Shown: piece after piece, positions 22,452 through 34,772 of the stretch
Layout of the letters: every line of letters starts with the position of its first letter
Numbering within the stretch: the stretch's first letter is position 1
Assembly (NCBI RefSeq): GCF_030272615.1
Contig: NC_081415.1
Coordinates: 268,448,425 to 268,512,424, forward strand
DNA length: 64,000 bases
Direction of reading: 5' to 3'
From: Cryptomeria japonica
Taxonomy: Eukaryota > Streptophyta > Pinopsida > Cupressales > Cupressaceae
Notes under the pieces: model-generated
Databases searched by the model: none
What the model was told of the DNA's origin: nothing
Seen by the model: only the letters and a program-made list of their open reading frames with translations
Made by a program: the position numbers and the translations under genes

Positions 22452-22462
22452 TCCCCCCTTAA

Positions 22463-22995
22463 GTGCAACTTAGGGGAATGCACTTAAGTCTACAATGAAA
22501 CTAAGAAATGCAAGATGGGTCCTAGCTACTAGGCCATGTTAGGTACCCATGTACAAATGCAAATGTATGCAAACCAATGCAATGAAATCTCTCAAAAAAT
22601 GGGGAAAGAGAGAAAAACCCAATGGGAAAAAACCCTCCCCCAAAAGAGAGATGAAAACCATATACAAAGAACTCTCATATAAGTATGTGAAGGAAAAAAC
22701 CCCATGTGAGGAAAAAGTCCCCCCCATATGAGAGAAGAAGAAGAGAGGCTAGGGAGCCCCCACCCTCAATCTGGAATCTGCACCAATGATAGAAGCTCGA
22801 AGATGAATGAAGAAACTGCTCCACGAATGTCAAACAACATTCCTCCCCTTAGGAAGAAACAAAACCAAAGGTGTATCTATGAAGTCTCCCCAATCATGAA
22901 GGGAAGATGAAGCAAAAATACTCATGATGAAAGGAATCTCTGAAAACTGCTCAAGTGTCCCCATGTCGATGCTGAAAGGTACCCCCTCCAAAGGT
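22463..22995 (-). other. Element E 3' region
   Basis: Aligns with 1601-2125 of element A, including AAGTGCAACTTAGGGGAATG and the A-rich block. It ends at GGTAA, the left duplication of D. Frames here look non-coding. Confidence 0.6.
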
Positions 22996-23000
22996 GGTAA

Positions 23001-24477
23001 TGATAACTCAATGATGAATGAATAGTACCAAACCGGTACTGAGAAGGGGGGGGGGGGTGAATCAGTACAGACAAAAACACACTCTTAAATCAGTTTGTCA
23101 GCAGACACTATGCATTGACAGACAAACAATAACACCAGTCCTTAAATAAAGTACAACCGACAAAACCCAGAATAACTGAGACAAGCATAAACCGGTTGAC
23201 ACTTATCTTCTCATACAGTCTAACATTTAATTTCCATTTCACCCTAATGCATGAACAAGTAATCTACCATCAAAGATATACATATAAGAAACTAGATCAA
23301 CATGATTCACCGGTTGACAAATAACAACATAGCATCACATGAAGAAGACATCACACATGACACACATATTTTTCACGTGGAAACCCAACTAGGAAAAAAC
23401 CACGATGGGGATGAATACCCACAAGCTTGTTTTTGAACTCTTTAGAAGTCCGCTTTGTTAGGAGCCTTGTCTGGTTAAAGACTGATACAATAGGTTCTGT
23501 TAGAAACCGATCCTGTTAGGGATCACCCGGTTAAGGGATGCCTAGAATACCCGGTTAAGGGTTAAACCTTGTTAAAGGATACCTTGTTAGAGTATTTCAA
23601 GAACTCAATGGTTTTGAGTCACCCTGTTAAAGGATTTACAACAAGCCGGTTAAAGCTACCCTGTTAAGGGATTTTCCAACTATTGAGGTGGTTAGAGATC
23701 AACAGGTATTACAATGATCTAGTAACAACACTCAATGCCAATGTAGATCCGCTTAAGCTCCTCTTCACCTTCTGCACTTACACTCTGCAGGTATCACTTC
23801 TCTCCTCTGGTTTGGCAAGAATCACATATTTCTTCTCTTGGATACACACACACAACTTTTTCCAACAACCTCAGAAAGAAACACAACATCGACCTTATAG
23901 GAAAACAGATAGGTCGATAGCATAAACCCTAAACCCTAAACCTGTTAGGTTAAGGAATTCAAACGGTTCAATCCTGACCATTGAGAACACTGCATTAAAT
24001 TCAACAATCTTGATCCAATCTCAAGACATTCTCCATCATTCGTTTTCCACTGATTTCATGGTAGTTAATAACCCATCACACGTTATCACCGTTTACAGAC
24101 TTCACACATTCCCGAGGTAGATAGGAATAATCTCCTTCATGCAATATCCTTCACGCACACAAGGCTTATGTGGTAACACGATCTGTTCTTTGTTAGCATG
24201 TTAACTCATCACACAAAGTCACCAGTTGAGCCACACAGGCTTGAAGCACTTAAACCGGAAACCCTGAAGTTGAGACTACCAACCGGTAGTCATACAACGC
24301 TTTCATGGGCCGGTTCCCATAACCATATGCCAGTTCACCTTGAACAAACACACCGCTTCACTTTGGCATAAATTCCGGTTCATAGTGTTACATTGGTTCT
24401 CTTCTCTTCATCATATTGCCATCAATGACAACACACAATGTCATTATGTCCTCATACCGGTTCACATAATGCCAACA
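23001..24477 (-). repeat. Element D 3' LTR
   Basis: 1477 bp. On the minus strand it runs TGTTGGCATTATGTG to GAGTTATCA. It is rich in CCGGTT and TGTTAGG/TTAAGG phrases and contains a run of 13 or so G (plus strand, near 23045) where the partner has 9. It carries telomere-like AAACCCTAAACCCTAAACC (about 23924-23942) and the conserved CGTGG...CCACG stem near 23370-23400. Confidence 0.94.
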
Positions 24478-24491
24478 ATCTCCCCCTTTGG
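24478..24491 (-). other. Element D polypurine tract
   Basis: The minus strand reads CCAAAGGGGGAGAT directly before TGTTGGC. Element C has the identical tract before 63480. Confidence 0.88.
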
Positions 24492-24856
24492 CATTGATGG
24501 CAATATACAAAGATATCTCTCCACTTCACATCTTCTCCCCCAATTTCTGTAGATATCTTCTCTACTTCACATCTTCTCCCCCTTTGACAACAATGCCAAA
24601 GTGGAGGCACAAGCTGCCTTGTTCCATTATGCTGCCCCCCCTAAGGAGTAGCATCCTTCAACACATCAATCCAAAAAAAAAATTGACTATGCAATACCTG
24701 ACTGATGTGGAGCATATGCCTTTAGTTTACCTCCTGAAGGGGCAACACCCCTAGTTCACCTCTTAAGTACATAAATGTAGCCTTTGGGAGAGGCTTGGTG
24801 AATATGTCTGCTAACTGCTCCTTACTGGAAACATGTTCTAGTGCAATCTCTTTGTT

Positions 24857-25285
24857 CTAAACCTTTTCCCTCAAGAAATGATACTTAAGCTCAAAGTGCT
24901 TGGTTCTAGAATGTAAAACCGGATTCTTGGAGATATTAATTGCACTAGTATTGTCACAAAATATACTTACTGGTTCAGATACAGGAACTTTGAAGCCATT
25001 TAATACATGCTTCATCCAAATTGTTTGAGTGCAGTTCATGAAAGCCACAACATACTCTACTTCTGCTGTAGACTGAGAGATACAACTCTGCTTCTTACTC
25101 ATCCATGAGACCGGTCTACCACCGAGAAAGAATGCACCACCGGTTGTGCTTTTCCAGTCATCTACATTACTTGCCCAATCAACATCTGTGTATACTTTTA
25201 AGTTGAAATCCTTGCTATATGGATACCACAATCCATAATCAACAGTTCCCTTTAGATACCTAAGAATCCACTTGACTACAACCAA
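24857..25285 (-). pseudogene. Element D RNase H
   Basis: The domain follows VVVKWILRYLKGTVDYGLWY. VYTDVDWASN gives the first catalytic Asp, QSTAEVEYVV the Glu, and FCDNTSAINISKNP the second Asp, all retained. It ends in KYHFLREKV, with a stop before the usual ADIFTKPL end. It is separated from reverse transcriptase by a shifted stretch (25286-25536). Confidence 0.88.
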
Positions 25286-26262
25286 GTGAGATTCTCTTGG
25301 GCTTTTCTAAAACCTTGTAGTAATACCAATTGCATGTGCAATATCTGGTCTGCTATGCACTACATAATGCAACTTACCAATCATTGATCATTATTCCTTC
25401 TCATCAACCAATCCTCTTTGGATAGTTTACAACTAGTCACCATCATTGTACCAACCGGTTTGCTATCTTCCATGCCAAAGGTGCTTAACACCTCTTTGAC
25501 ATACTTGGACTGAGTGATAAAGATTCCATCTTTCATCTACTGGATCTGCAGTCCAATGAAGAACTTAATCTCCCCTATGAGTGACATCTCAAACTCTTTC
25601 TTCATCTCATCTACAAACTCATGACTCATCTTGTCATCTCCACCAAAGATAATGTCATCAACAAATACCTCACAGATCAGGATTTGATCCCCTTCAAACT
25701 TCAAGTAGATATTTCTATATTCACTTGTTCTCTCAAATCCAATCTTCACAAGATGGGAATGCAGACATTCATACCAAGCTCTAGGTGCCTGCTTTAGACC
25801 ATATAAGGCTTTATGTAGCCTACATACCATTTCACTATCTTCAGATAGGGCAAACGCATCTGGTTGCTCTATATACACCTCCTCTTCAAGTACACCATTT
25901 AGGAATGCAGATTTTACATCCATTTGATATACTTTGAAACCTTTAAAAGATGCATATGCAAGAAGCATATGAACTCCTTCCAATCTAGCTACAGGAGCAA
26001 AGGTTTCTCCATAGTCTTCTCCTTCTTCTTGGACATATCCTTTGCACACCAGTCTGGCTTTGTTCCTAATCACTGTGCCATCCTCATTCAACTTATTTCT
26101 GAAAACCCATTTGGTACCAATGACATTTTTATGCTCCGGTCTGGGTACCAAAGACCATGTACCATTTTTCTCTATCTGGTCAAGTTCCTCATCCATTGCC
26201 TTGATCCAATCTTCATCTTTATGTGCCTCTTTGAATGATTTAGGCTCAAATTCAAAGATCAT
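25286..26262 (-). pseudogene. Element D reverse transcriptase
   Basis: The long frame 25537-26262 starts near the N-terminal [20 protein letters not shown] and covers [33 protein letters not shown] (catalytic Asp) and [10 protein letters not shown] (the YxDD box, FVDD here, as in many Copia elements). It stops at TAG 25537-25539, where element C reads CAA/CAG in the same QIQQM context. The thumb and connection continue in broken frames. Confidence 0.9.
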
Positions 26263-26900
26263 AATGAGTTTTCTCTGACCTTTCTTCTTGTAAGGATTCC
26301 TGCATCCTTATCTCCTATGATCTGCTTAGGATCATGATTCAGCTTAACATACCAAGGAATGGTCTTGATAGATTCCTCTTGCTTTTCTTCTTCATCCTCA
26401 TCTCCATTAGTATTAGCATCTACATCTACCAGTGTAGGAACACTATTATAGGTACTCGGTTGACTGACAACCGGTTCCTAGAAGGTTACAATCGGTTCAT
26501 TTACCGCTTGCTCACTACCGGTTTCCTCCATTTTCTCAGAGGTTTCATCAACTCTTACATTGATGCTTTCCATGATTCTCTGAGTCCTATTATTGAAACA
26601 CTTGAGAGCTTTTCTCTTGGTGGAATACCCTAGGAATATTCCCTCATCACATTTCACATCAAATTTTCTCTGGTGTTCGCTCCTCTTGATGTAACATTTG
26701 CTACCAAACACTCTAAAGTAGCTAACCATAGGTGTCTTAACAGTCTAATACTCATAAGGAGTTTTATCCTTACCTTTCTTGATGAGTACCCGGTTCATTG
26801 TGTAGACTGTAGTGCTCAACACTTCTCTCCAAAAGGTGTGAGCTACCTTTCCTTGAATCAACATAGTTCTAGTTTCTTCAACCATAGTCCTGTTATTCCT
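26263..26900 (-). pseudogene. Element D integrase C-terminal part and linker
   Basis: Continues from the integrase core through RNNRTMVEETRTMLIQGK, VSYFRVFGSKCYIKRSEHQ and FLGYSTKRKALKCFNNRT, which is the GKGY-like C-terminal box of Copia integrases. An acidic linker leads to reverse transcriptase. Stops fall near 26899, 26732 and 26478. Confidence 0.8.
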
Positions 26901-27878
26901 CTATGGTAGGCCATTTTGCTGTGGATTCTGGGGGGCAGACAATTGCCTCTTGATGCCATGTTCTTCACAGTACTTGTTGAATTCACCGGAAGTGAATTCC
27001 CCTCCTTGATCAGTTCTCAAGCACTTGATTCTTTTACCGCTTTCCTTCTCCACTAATGCTCTGAAAGCTTTGAACTTTACAAAAGCTTCAGACTTATCTT
27101 TCAAGAATGTGACCCACATCATTCTTGAGCAGTCATCAATGAGAATCATGAAGTACCTATCACCCTGCACACTCTTAGTTTTCATAGGACCACACAAATC
27201 AGTATGCACAAGATCAAGCAAATTGTCAGCAGTGAAAGATTTACCTTTAAAGGTTGAGGAAGACATTTTCCCCAATTGACACTCTCTACACAAGGTATTA
27301 TCCAATTTTCTTAGCACCGGCAACCCTCTAACTACCTCGATCTTACTAGCCTTCACAATGTTATCAAAGTTTACATGGCAGAGTCTCCTATGCCATATCC
27401 AGCTATCATCAAATTTAGCCATAAGACATGTACTTATATTTGCATTCAGCTGAAATAGGTTGCCTTTGGTTTGCATGCCAGTGGCCACCAATTCACCATT
27501 CTTGAATTCCAGAGTGAGACCACTATCATTCAGCTGGGCAACACTCAGAAGGTTGTGTCTAAGACCATCAACCCAATACACATTGTCAGCACTACTCTTT
27601 CCATTCAGAGAGATGGACCCTCTGCCTTTGACCATGCATGGTGTATCATTACCAAAGTGAACCACACCACCATCATACTCTTCCAAGGATAGAAACTTGC
27701 TTCGATCACCAGTCATATGGTGAGAACAACCAATGTCAATAATCCACTGATTAGAATTATCAAACTGGAAGACAAGAGCCTTCTTGTCTGACACATCTTC
27801 CTTGACAGCAACAAACACAATATCTTCATTTTCTTCATCTTCTGATTCCTCATCTGTGACACCTTCATCAACTGCCAC
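26901..27878 (-). pseudogene. Element D protease and integrase core (325 codons)
   Basis: The protease site is WIIDIGCSHHMTGD, where D-S-G has become D-I-G, so activity is doubtful. The integrase has zinc ligands in WHRRLCHVNFDNI and CRECQLGK, then the catalytic core with VHTDLCGPM (Asp), the DDCSRMMWVTF box and GGEFTSGEF (Glu region). The core is otherwise intact up to QNPQQNG. Confidence 0.9.
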
Positions 27879-28781
27879 AAAATAGTTTCTCTAGTTTCCT
27901 CCTTTGAATTTCTTGAACCTTTCCGGTTTGTCCTTGTTGTCGCCATTAGGACAGTTTATAGCAATATGTCCTATTCGGTTACAAGAAAAGCATTTCAAAG
28001 GAAGCTTACTTCTGTATTTGTCGGTTCCTTTAGGAATTTTTCTAGCAAGGAGAGCTTTAAATGCCATTAGAATCTCCTCATCATCCATTTCTCTGCTTTG
28101 TCTTGGTTCACCACTAGTGCTAGCTTCTTTTCCTTTTCTGGATGGTACAACAGAAGCTTTAAAAGCTGATTTAGTCTTTTAAACACTGCCATCAAAACTA
28201 TTTAGTTCATAGGCTGTCAACTTTGCAATGATGGAGTCTAAGGATACCTTAGTCTTGTCTATTGATCTCAGCTCCTGAATAGCAACAACCTTTATTGCAT
28301 AGACCGGTAATAAGGATCTTAGGACTTTGCTTATCACAATGGAATCTTCCATTTTACCACCTGCACTCTTGATATCTCCAACAACGGTTTTGATTCTTAT
28401 TCCATACTGTTGAATGATCTCACCTTCAACCATCCACATGTCTTCAAACTTCCCTCTAAGGCTTTCTTCCTTAGCTTATTTTACATGCTCATCACCACCA
28501 TAGATGTTTTCAAGAGTATCCCACACCTCTTTGGCATTTACCTTATCTTGGGCATCAATAAACTCAATGTCAGATAAACTACTAATTAGGGCTTCCATGA
28601 CTTGCCCATTCTCCTGCATCTCTCTCTTTTGGTCATCGGTGAGAGTACCGGTAGGGGCAACATAGGCATTCTCAACATAGCACCAGTGTTGAGCACCAAT
28701 GATTCTAATATATATCTTCATTCCGTCTTTCCATTTACTGAAATTTTCTCTGTTAAACTTTGGACCTTCCCTCTTCATCAT
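27879..28781 (-). pseudogene. Element D gag
   Basis: Starts MMKREGPKFNRENFSKWKDG at 28781, closely matching element C gag. Internal stops fall near 28476 and 28179. The knuckle CFSCNRIGHIAINC lies at about 27940-28000 and is followed by a basic stretch. The gag would form the particle and bind RNA through the knuckle. Confidence 0.88.
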
Positions 28782-28838
28782 TAGACTAGGATCTTTACCT
28801 CAACTAGTTAAGCTTATAACATAGAGGACCTGGAGGAT

Positions 28839-28850
28839 GCTCTGATACCA
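28839..28850 (-). other. Element D primer-binding site (initiator tRNA-Met)
   Basis: The minus strand reads TGGTATCAGAGC two bases inside the 5' LTR. Element C has the same spacing. Confidence 0.9.
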
Positions 28851-28852
28851 AT

Positions 28853-30305
28853 TGATAACTCAATGATGAATGAATAGTACCAAACTGATACTAAGAGGGG
28901 GGGGTGAATCAGTAGAGACAAAAACACACTCTTAAACCGGTTTGTCAGCAGACACTGTGCATTGACAGACAAACAGTAACACTGGTCCTTAAACAAAGTA
29001 CAACTGACAAAACTCAGAATAACTGAGACAAGCATAAACCGGTTGAGAATTATCTTCTCATACAATCTAACACTTCATTTCCATTTCACCCTAAAGCATG
29101 AACATGTAATCTACCATCAAAGATATACATATAAGCAACTAGATCAACATGATTCACCGGTTGACAGAAAACAACATAGCATCACATGAAGAAGACATCA
29201 CACATGACACACATATTTTTCACGTGGAAACCCAACTGGGAAAAAACCACGGTGGGGATGAATACCCACAAGCTTGTTTTTGAACTATTTAGAAGTCTGC
29301 TCTGTTAGGAGCCTTGTCCGGTTAAAGACTGATACAATAGGTTCTGTTAGGAACCGATCCTGTTAGGAATCACCCAGTTAAGGGATGGCTAGAATACCCG
29401 GTTAAGGGTTAAACCCTGTTAAAGGTTACCTTGTTAGAGGATTTCAAGAACTCAATGGTTTTGAGTCACTTTGTTAAAGGATTTATAGCAAGCCGGTTCA
29501 AGCTACCCTATTAAGGGATTTTCCAACTGTTGAGGTGGTTAGAGATCAACAGGTATTACAATGATCTGGTAATAACACTCAATGCCAATGCAGATCCACT
29601 TAAGCTCCTCTTCACCTTCTGCACTTACACTCTGCAGGTATCACTTCTCTCCTCTATTCTGGCAAGAATCATGTATCTCTTCTCTTGGATACACACACAC
29701 AACTTTTTCCAACAACCTCAGAAAGAAACACAACATCGACCTTATAGGAAAATAGATAGGTCGGTAACATAAACCCTAAACCCTAAACCTGTTAGGTTAA
29801 GGAATTCAAATGGTTCAATCCTGACTATTGAGCACACTACATTAAATGCAATAGTCTTGATCCAATCTCAAGACATTCTCCATCATTTATTTTCCACCAA
29901 TTTCATGGCGGTTGATAACCCATCACACGTTATCACCGTTTATAGACTTTGCACATTCCCGAGGTAGATATGAACAATCTTCTTCATGCAAGATCCTTCA
30001 CGCACACGATCTATTCTTTGTTACCATGCTAACTCATCACACAAAGTCACCGGTTGAGCCACACAAGCTTGAAGCACTTAAACCAATAACCCTGAAGTTG
30101 AGACTACCAACCGGTAGTCATACAATGCTTCCATGGGCCAATTCCCATAACTATATGCCGGTTCACCTTGAACAAACACACCACTTCACTTTGGCACAAA
30201 TGCTGATTCATAGTGTTACACCGGTTCTCTTCTCTTCATCATATTGACATCAATGACAACACACAATGTCATTATATCCTCATATCGGTTCACATAATGC
30301 CAACA
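28853..30305 (-). repeat. Element D 5' LTR
   Basis: 1453 bp, partner of 23001-24477. Differences include the length of the G run near 28898 and a loss of about 20 bp near 30005. The telomere-like stretch is at about 29768-29786. Confidence 0.94.
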
Positions 30306-30310
30306 GGTAA

Positions 30311-30658
30311 ACTGCACCACACTGCTGAAAAAGGTACTCCAAGATCTAGTGGAGATGAGTGTAGAACAATATCTAAAGACTCATATGTCTCCTCAAAAGA
30401 TAAAGAGACCTTCTCCAAGTGTTTTACAAAAGTATCCATAATCATGTCAACCTCTAAAGATTGATCATGTAGAGAATGCACAAGAGGGTTACAGTGATTC
30501 ATCACAACAATCAAAGAAGGATCATATTCATCAAAGAGAAGATGAATGTCATCAATGGTGTCTCCCAAATCTGCAATGTAGGAGTCCACAAACAAACCTG
30601 CAATGTCTGTCAAGTAGGCATCCCAATCAACTGAAGCTGGAAGACATGGAATATCCTG
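30311..30658 (-). pseudogene. Element E acidic tail, distal part
   Basis: Reads TDIAGLFVDSYIADLGDTID and DDIHLLFDEYDPSLIVV, nearly the same as element A at about 2300-2460. The frame then runs into the LTR of D. No known domain. Confidence 0.7.
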
Positions 30659-31159
30659 CTACATTGAATCATAAGAAGGCAAAATTGTTGCACTAGCTGC
30701 ATCATCAGGTGCAATAGGTGGTGTGATATCAATAGGAGGAGATGAAATGCAAGGCTTAAGAATAGGGTCACATGTGAGAATCCCCAATTTCAAATGCCCA
30801 AAGTTCTCCTCAAAATATGAATCATCAACATAGGAAGAATCAACCTCATCAATAGGACCAAAATCAGAAAAAGAGTACAACCGAGATGCATGATCAACCA
30901 CCCTAGTCGTAATGATGGATCCACTCTCCAATTCTCTAATGATAACAGAATCAGGTGTGAACTCCATAGTTTTCCTAGTTGCCCCATGTGTGATTTGATA
31001 GATGGAAAGAAGATTGTTTGTCAAGTGGGGTACACACAACAAATCATTTAAGGAGTTATCCCCAATGGCAATAGATCCTTTCCCAATCACATCCATGTAT
31101 GTATGATTGCCCATCAAAATCTGCGGTATGTGGCAAGGCTCAAATGTAGAAAACATAGA
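30659..31159 (-). pseudogene. Element E protease flap region and acidic tail
   Basis: Continues the protease after the TAG at 31160-31162: MGNHTYMDVIGKGSIAIGDN, LCVPHLTNNLLSIYQITHGA, then a tail rich in Asp, Ser and Pro. A stop at its left end separates it from 30311-30658. Confidence 0.8.
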
Positions 31160-32206
31160 CTACGAAGATGCCATATGATGAGAAGCCCCTAAGTCTAGAA
31201 GCCATCTTCCTAAATCAGGACTTGTAGTAGCACAAAGAGCTTGTCCCTTTCCTTTATCTATCCCAAAAGAGTGATCCTTTCCTTTATTCTTGGAAGAAGA
31301 AGCCAATGTAGACATTCTAGAAGGTCGGTTGATTCTATTCTTCTCAAGAAGATTCTTCAACTCATCAATATCCTTATTATAACAATGATGTTCATCATGT
31401 CCCGACTTCTTGCAATATCCACAAAAAAGATTGTCCTTATATGATTTCCTCTTAGGTGAGAATGGTGAATCACCTTGTTGTGGAGAGGAAGATTGTGCTC
31501 CATCTTGTTGTGGTTTTGACTTAGGTTGCTTTTGATTCATGTCTTTTCCTTGATTACTTTGATTCCCTTTATTAGCCACCAAAGCTTGTGACTTTGAAGA
31601 TCTGAGAATCCCCATCGTGGTCAACTTAGATTGCTCAAGTATCAACATCCCTGTGAATGAATCAAATGAGGGAGAAGTGTATGAGGAACCTTGAGCTAAC
31701 CTATGGGTGTGAACGCTAGATAAAAAGGCTACATACTCTGAAGGAAGCTTGTCCAACAAGTTATAAACTATTTGAGCATCCTTTTTGTCAATTCCACAAT
31801 CCTTTAGCTTTTCTCTTAGCTCAGTTGCTTTTGTGACATAATCTTGGATTGTATCAAAATCTTTGGGATCCAAAGTTGTGAGTTCACTATCAAGCTTGTA
31901 GCACTTAATCTCATCAACTTGACCATACAATTTCTGAAAAATATTCCAAGTCTCTTTAATTGTTGTACACTTATCAATGTGGAAAATGAGGTCATCTGAT
32001 ACATACTTTCTAAGAGTTCCAATTGCCATAGCATTTTTAGTGAGCCGTTCAAGTTGAGCATTAGGATCAGCCTTAGGATTAGGTGGTGCTATAATAGTTT
32101 CATTTACATAATGAATGAGTCCTTTTTCTATTAGTTTACTCCATGCCTTAATCTTCCACGATGCATAATTATGAAGAGTTAAAAGTGTAAATTTAGGAGA
32201 ACCCAT
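31160..32206 (-). pseudogene. Element E gag, CCHC knuckle and protease site
   Basis: Open for about 348 codons from MGSPKFTLLTLHNYASWKIK. I use the start at 32206 because element A aligns from there; 24 upstream codons do not. A UBN2-type gag domain covers about residues 5-210. A Lys/Gln/Ser-rich linker leads to the knuckle CGYCKKSGHDEHHC, and then to the protease site WLLDLGASHHMASS, with Ser changed to Leu against D-S-G in A. TAG at 31160-31162 replaces the CAG still present in A. It would package its own RNA, but needs polymerase from elsewhere. Confidence 0.9.
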
Positions 32207-33017
32207 AGCACCAAAAAAGAAAAAACACAAGATAGAGAGAGGCACAATCACACAAGACACCCCCCCAAAAATACTCAATCAAGGAACCCCCCCAAAATGG
32301 TGATTTGACACTTTATACTTAGTGCGTATACAATGGGCTAATTGTAAAACAAGGCAAAGTGGACTTCTTATTTCAATTCACAACTTCTGAAAATGAGATA
32401 TAAGAGACTTCAACAAATACTGGTAGTGATCTAAACTGACATCCAAGCAAAATACAAGTACCAAATAGGCCAAAAAATGACCAAATACTGAAAGTACAAT
32501 TTCTACTAACAATCACTGCAAACAAATGGTAGATTATGAAAGTAGACAAAAAATTATGCACTCTAAAAAAAAACAACACCTGAAAAAGAGTCCATATGAG
32601 CCCAAACGAAGCCTCCAAAGTTGTAAAAATCGGGATTTCATGATTTCTGAAAAACTTGTATCCGAAAAATAGAAAAATCCTATACCACTGTATAGATCAC
32701 GAAATTCTACCCCAAAACAAAAAAAAATGCTCGAACAAAGGAGTCCGGATGAGTGAGATATCACTATTTGAAAATTGTCTGCAAAATTATAATTTTTGGA
32801 AAATTTCTGCCGCAACTTCAAACTTCAAATGCCTTTAGATTTGGCCTCCGAAGTCTGATTTGGATGAAACAAAAGGAAAAACTGACTTTCTTGGACCTCC
32901 TCAATCCAATGGTAATCTCAAATTTGACCCATCAAGCTTCAATAATAACCTGCAATAGAAAGCTCCAAAATGCAAACCCCAAATTTCTCTCAATTGGCAA
33001 ACCAATGGCACTCTAAT
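32207..33017 (-). other. Element E leader
   Basis: Non-coding leader of about 0.8 kb, AT-rich. It lacks the GC-rich block of element A. No frame is supported. Confidence 0.65.
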
Positions 33018-33030
33018 GACTCTGATACCA
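33018..33030 (-). other. Element E primer-binding site
   Basis: The minus strand reads TGGTATCAGAGTC next to the LTR: the initiator tRNA-Met complement with one change at its end. Confidence 0.88.
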
Positions 33031-33490
33031 TGTGAGATTTTTCCAAGATCTAGGGCTCAATTAAAAACACAATAGAGAGACAAAATATTGATAGGAATAA
33101 ACTGTATTCTATCAAGATGAAAATACTGATCAATTGGATCATCAAGTGTTACATACAATGAATATGAGCCTGCTTATATAGGCAAGGCTATATAGATATG
33201 TGAGCACACAAACATGACATGTGGCTCAATAAGAAACAAGGGTAGGTAGAAAATAGGTTTGCATAGGTAGGAGAAACAATATAATATTCCACATGAGGTG
33301 GATCACCCACTGAATGTGGAGTGTAACAACAAAACAAGTCCACAAAAGGTGGAAATTCTCCTACACACACTATCCCAATGTGGCACAAACACCCAAGTGT
33401 CTCATACGCAAACTACTATGAAATGCATTTCCTAAGTAAACTTAATTAAAGTGTAATAATATCCAAGATGAATAATTATTTACACCAACA
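33031..33490 (-). repeat. Element E 5' LTR
   Basis: 460 bp, partner of 21992-22451. TATA-like box at 33175-33181. The flank ATCAA follows. Confidence 0.95.
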
Positions 33491-33595
33491 ATCAACCTAA
33501 AATATTAATTTTTGAAGTATAGGAACATTGATGAGAATGAACCTTGCTATAACTCACTGTGATTCCCCCATGTGGATTCATTAATTAAGAGAATG

Positions 33596-34772
33596 TGATG
33601 TCCCCATAAAATTTCCATCAACACAATCATTATGCAATTATTTCTTATAAGCATCTAAGATCATTCAAATCATATGTAGATTAATGTCTATTATGAACCA
33701 ATCAAAAAGAGAATAAGGGAGATGATGCCAACCATGGAATGTGATAACAAGTCTTCCATGCATATATACTTCCTTTATCTCAAAGGATAAATAAATGAAG
33801 TAGTGATATTATACCAAAGACGAATGCCACCTTGAAGCATAATTATCGAACCAAATGATTCACTATACAATTATGTGAAAGGACTGTACATATTTAGAGA
33901 ACATAAGTCAATATAATTACAAGATGAATTTATTAAAATACCAATTACATATGAAGATCAATAAAAGATACAAGTGGATATTATGCCTTTCTTGGATTGA
34001 TCAATCAATGCATATATTCGATGCATAAGAAACAGTCAAAGGAAATAATCATAATCACTAAGGTAGCAATTATGAAATAACGAATAATCATTTGTATACA
34101 ATCAATTAGTATAATGAAGGGATACGTTTTCCTTATGGAGGGACACAACATGGAAGGGACATGTCTCTTAGTGCTAGCCCATCCTATCAATCAATTTGAA
34201 AGCTATAAGAAGACTATCAATCTCTCTCAATGGAACATCATCAATTGTGTGTATATATTTTTTCTTATTCCAATTTGGAAGAGATAGAGGAGAATGGGCT
34301 AAATTCCCAATATTGTGTGCCTGAAGCCAAAGATTATTCACATAAGACACAACACTATATACTTGCATATAATATCATTTTGAGATCTAAAACAACAGTA
34401 ACCAATTGTGCATACTATATATTCCAAACCAAAAAAAACCATTCATATTGCCATTGGCAATATCAACTCCTAGTCCATTGGATATTTATCTTGTCTTATT
34501 TGAAACTAGAAGTAATTGTGCACTTAGTGCACATTGATATCAACTCACTCAAGCATAACCTTAATTGTATAAATCAGAGACAACCAATGGCTTGATCATT
34601 ATCATTAATTATATAAGTGCGTTCTTATTTCTAAATACATAAGTTTATTTTAAGAACCTGGAGACATTAATTGTCCTATGATTCATATATTTCTCAATAA
34701 GGTACATTACAAGTGTTATCAAAACATTACAATTTGTGCTTTATTGCATTGTTCCTAAAATGAGACATTACA
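33596..34772 (+). repeat. Element G 5' LTR
   Basis: About 1177 bp, from TGATGTCCCC to ACATTACA. It contains several palindromic phrases, for example CCATTGGCAATATC, and aligns with 38218-38885 plus 43481-44013. Confidence 0.78.

Larger units (their letters stand above)
23001..30305 (-). mobile_element. Element D: Copia retrotransposon with complete but broken gag-pol
   Basis: 7,305 bp with LTRs 23001-24477 and 28853-30305 and target duplication GGTAA (22996-23000, 30306-30310). The minus-strand order is gag, protease, integrase, reverse transcriptase, RNase H. The primer-binding site and purine tract are in place. About ten stops or shifts break the polyprotein. It belongs to the same lineage as element C, as shown by gag, knuckle and integrase sequences. 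Confidence 0.94.
21992..33490 (-). mobile_element. Element E: Copia-type gag-protease retrotransposon, split by element D
   Basis: 11,499 bp, bounded by two 460-bp LTRs and target duplication ATCAA (21987-21991, 33491-33495). It is the same family as A in LTR, leader, gag, protease and acidic tail. Without D it would be about 4.2 kb. It has no integrase, reverse transcriptase or RNase H. D sits at GGTAA within the tail region, and element A shows the uninterrupted site at about 2120-2145. Confidence 0.93.

Noticed and set aside
1142-33490. CRISPR-like array from the four spaced LTR copies of the A/E family
   Set aside because: The repeats are 448-460 bp LTRs with target duplications, not short repeats with spacers.
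33496-34620. Host gene in the frame 34230-34595 or its reverse
   Set aside because: The region is the LTR of element G and recurs at 38218-38885/43481-44015.
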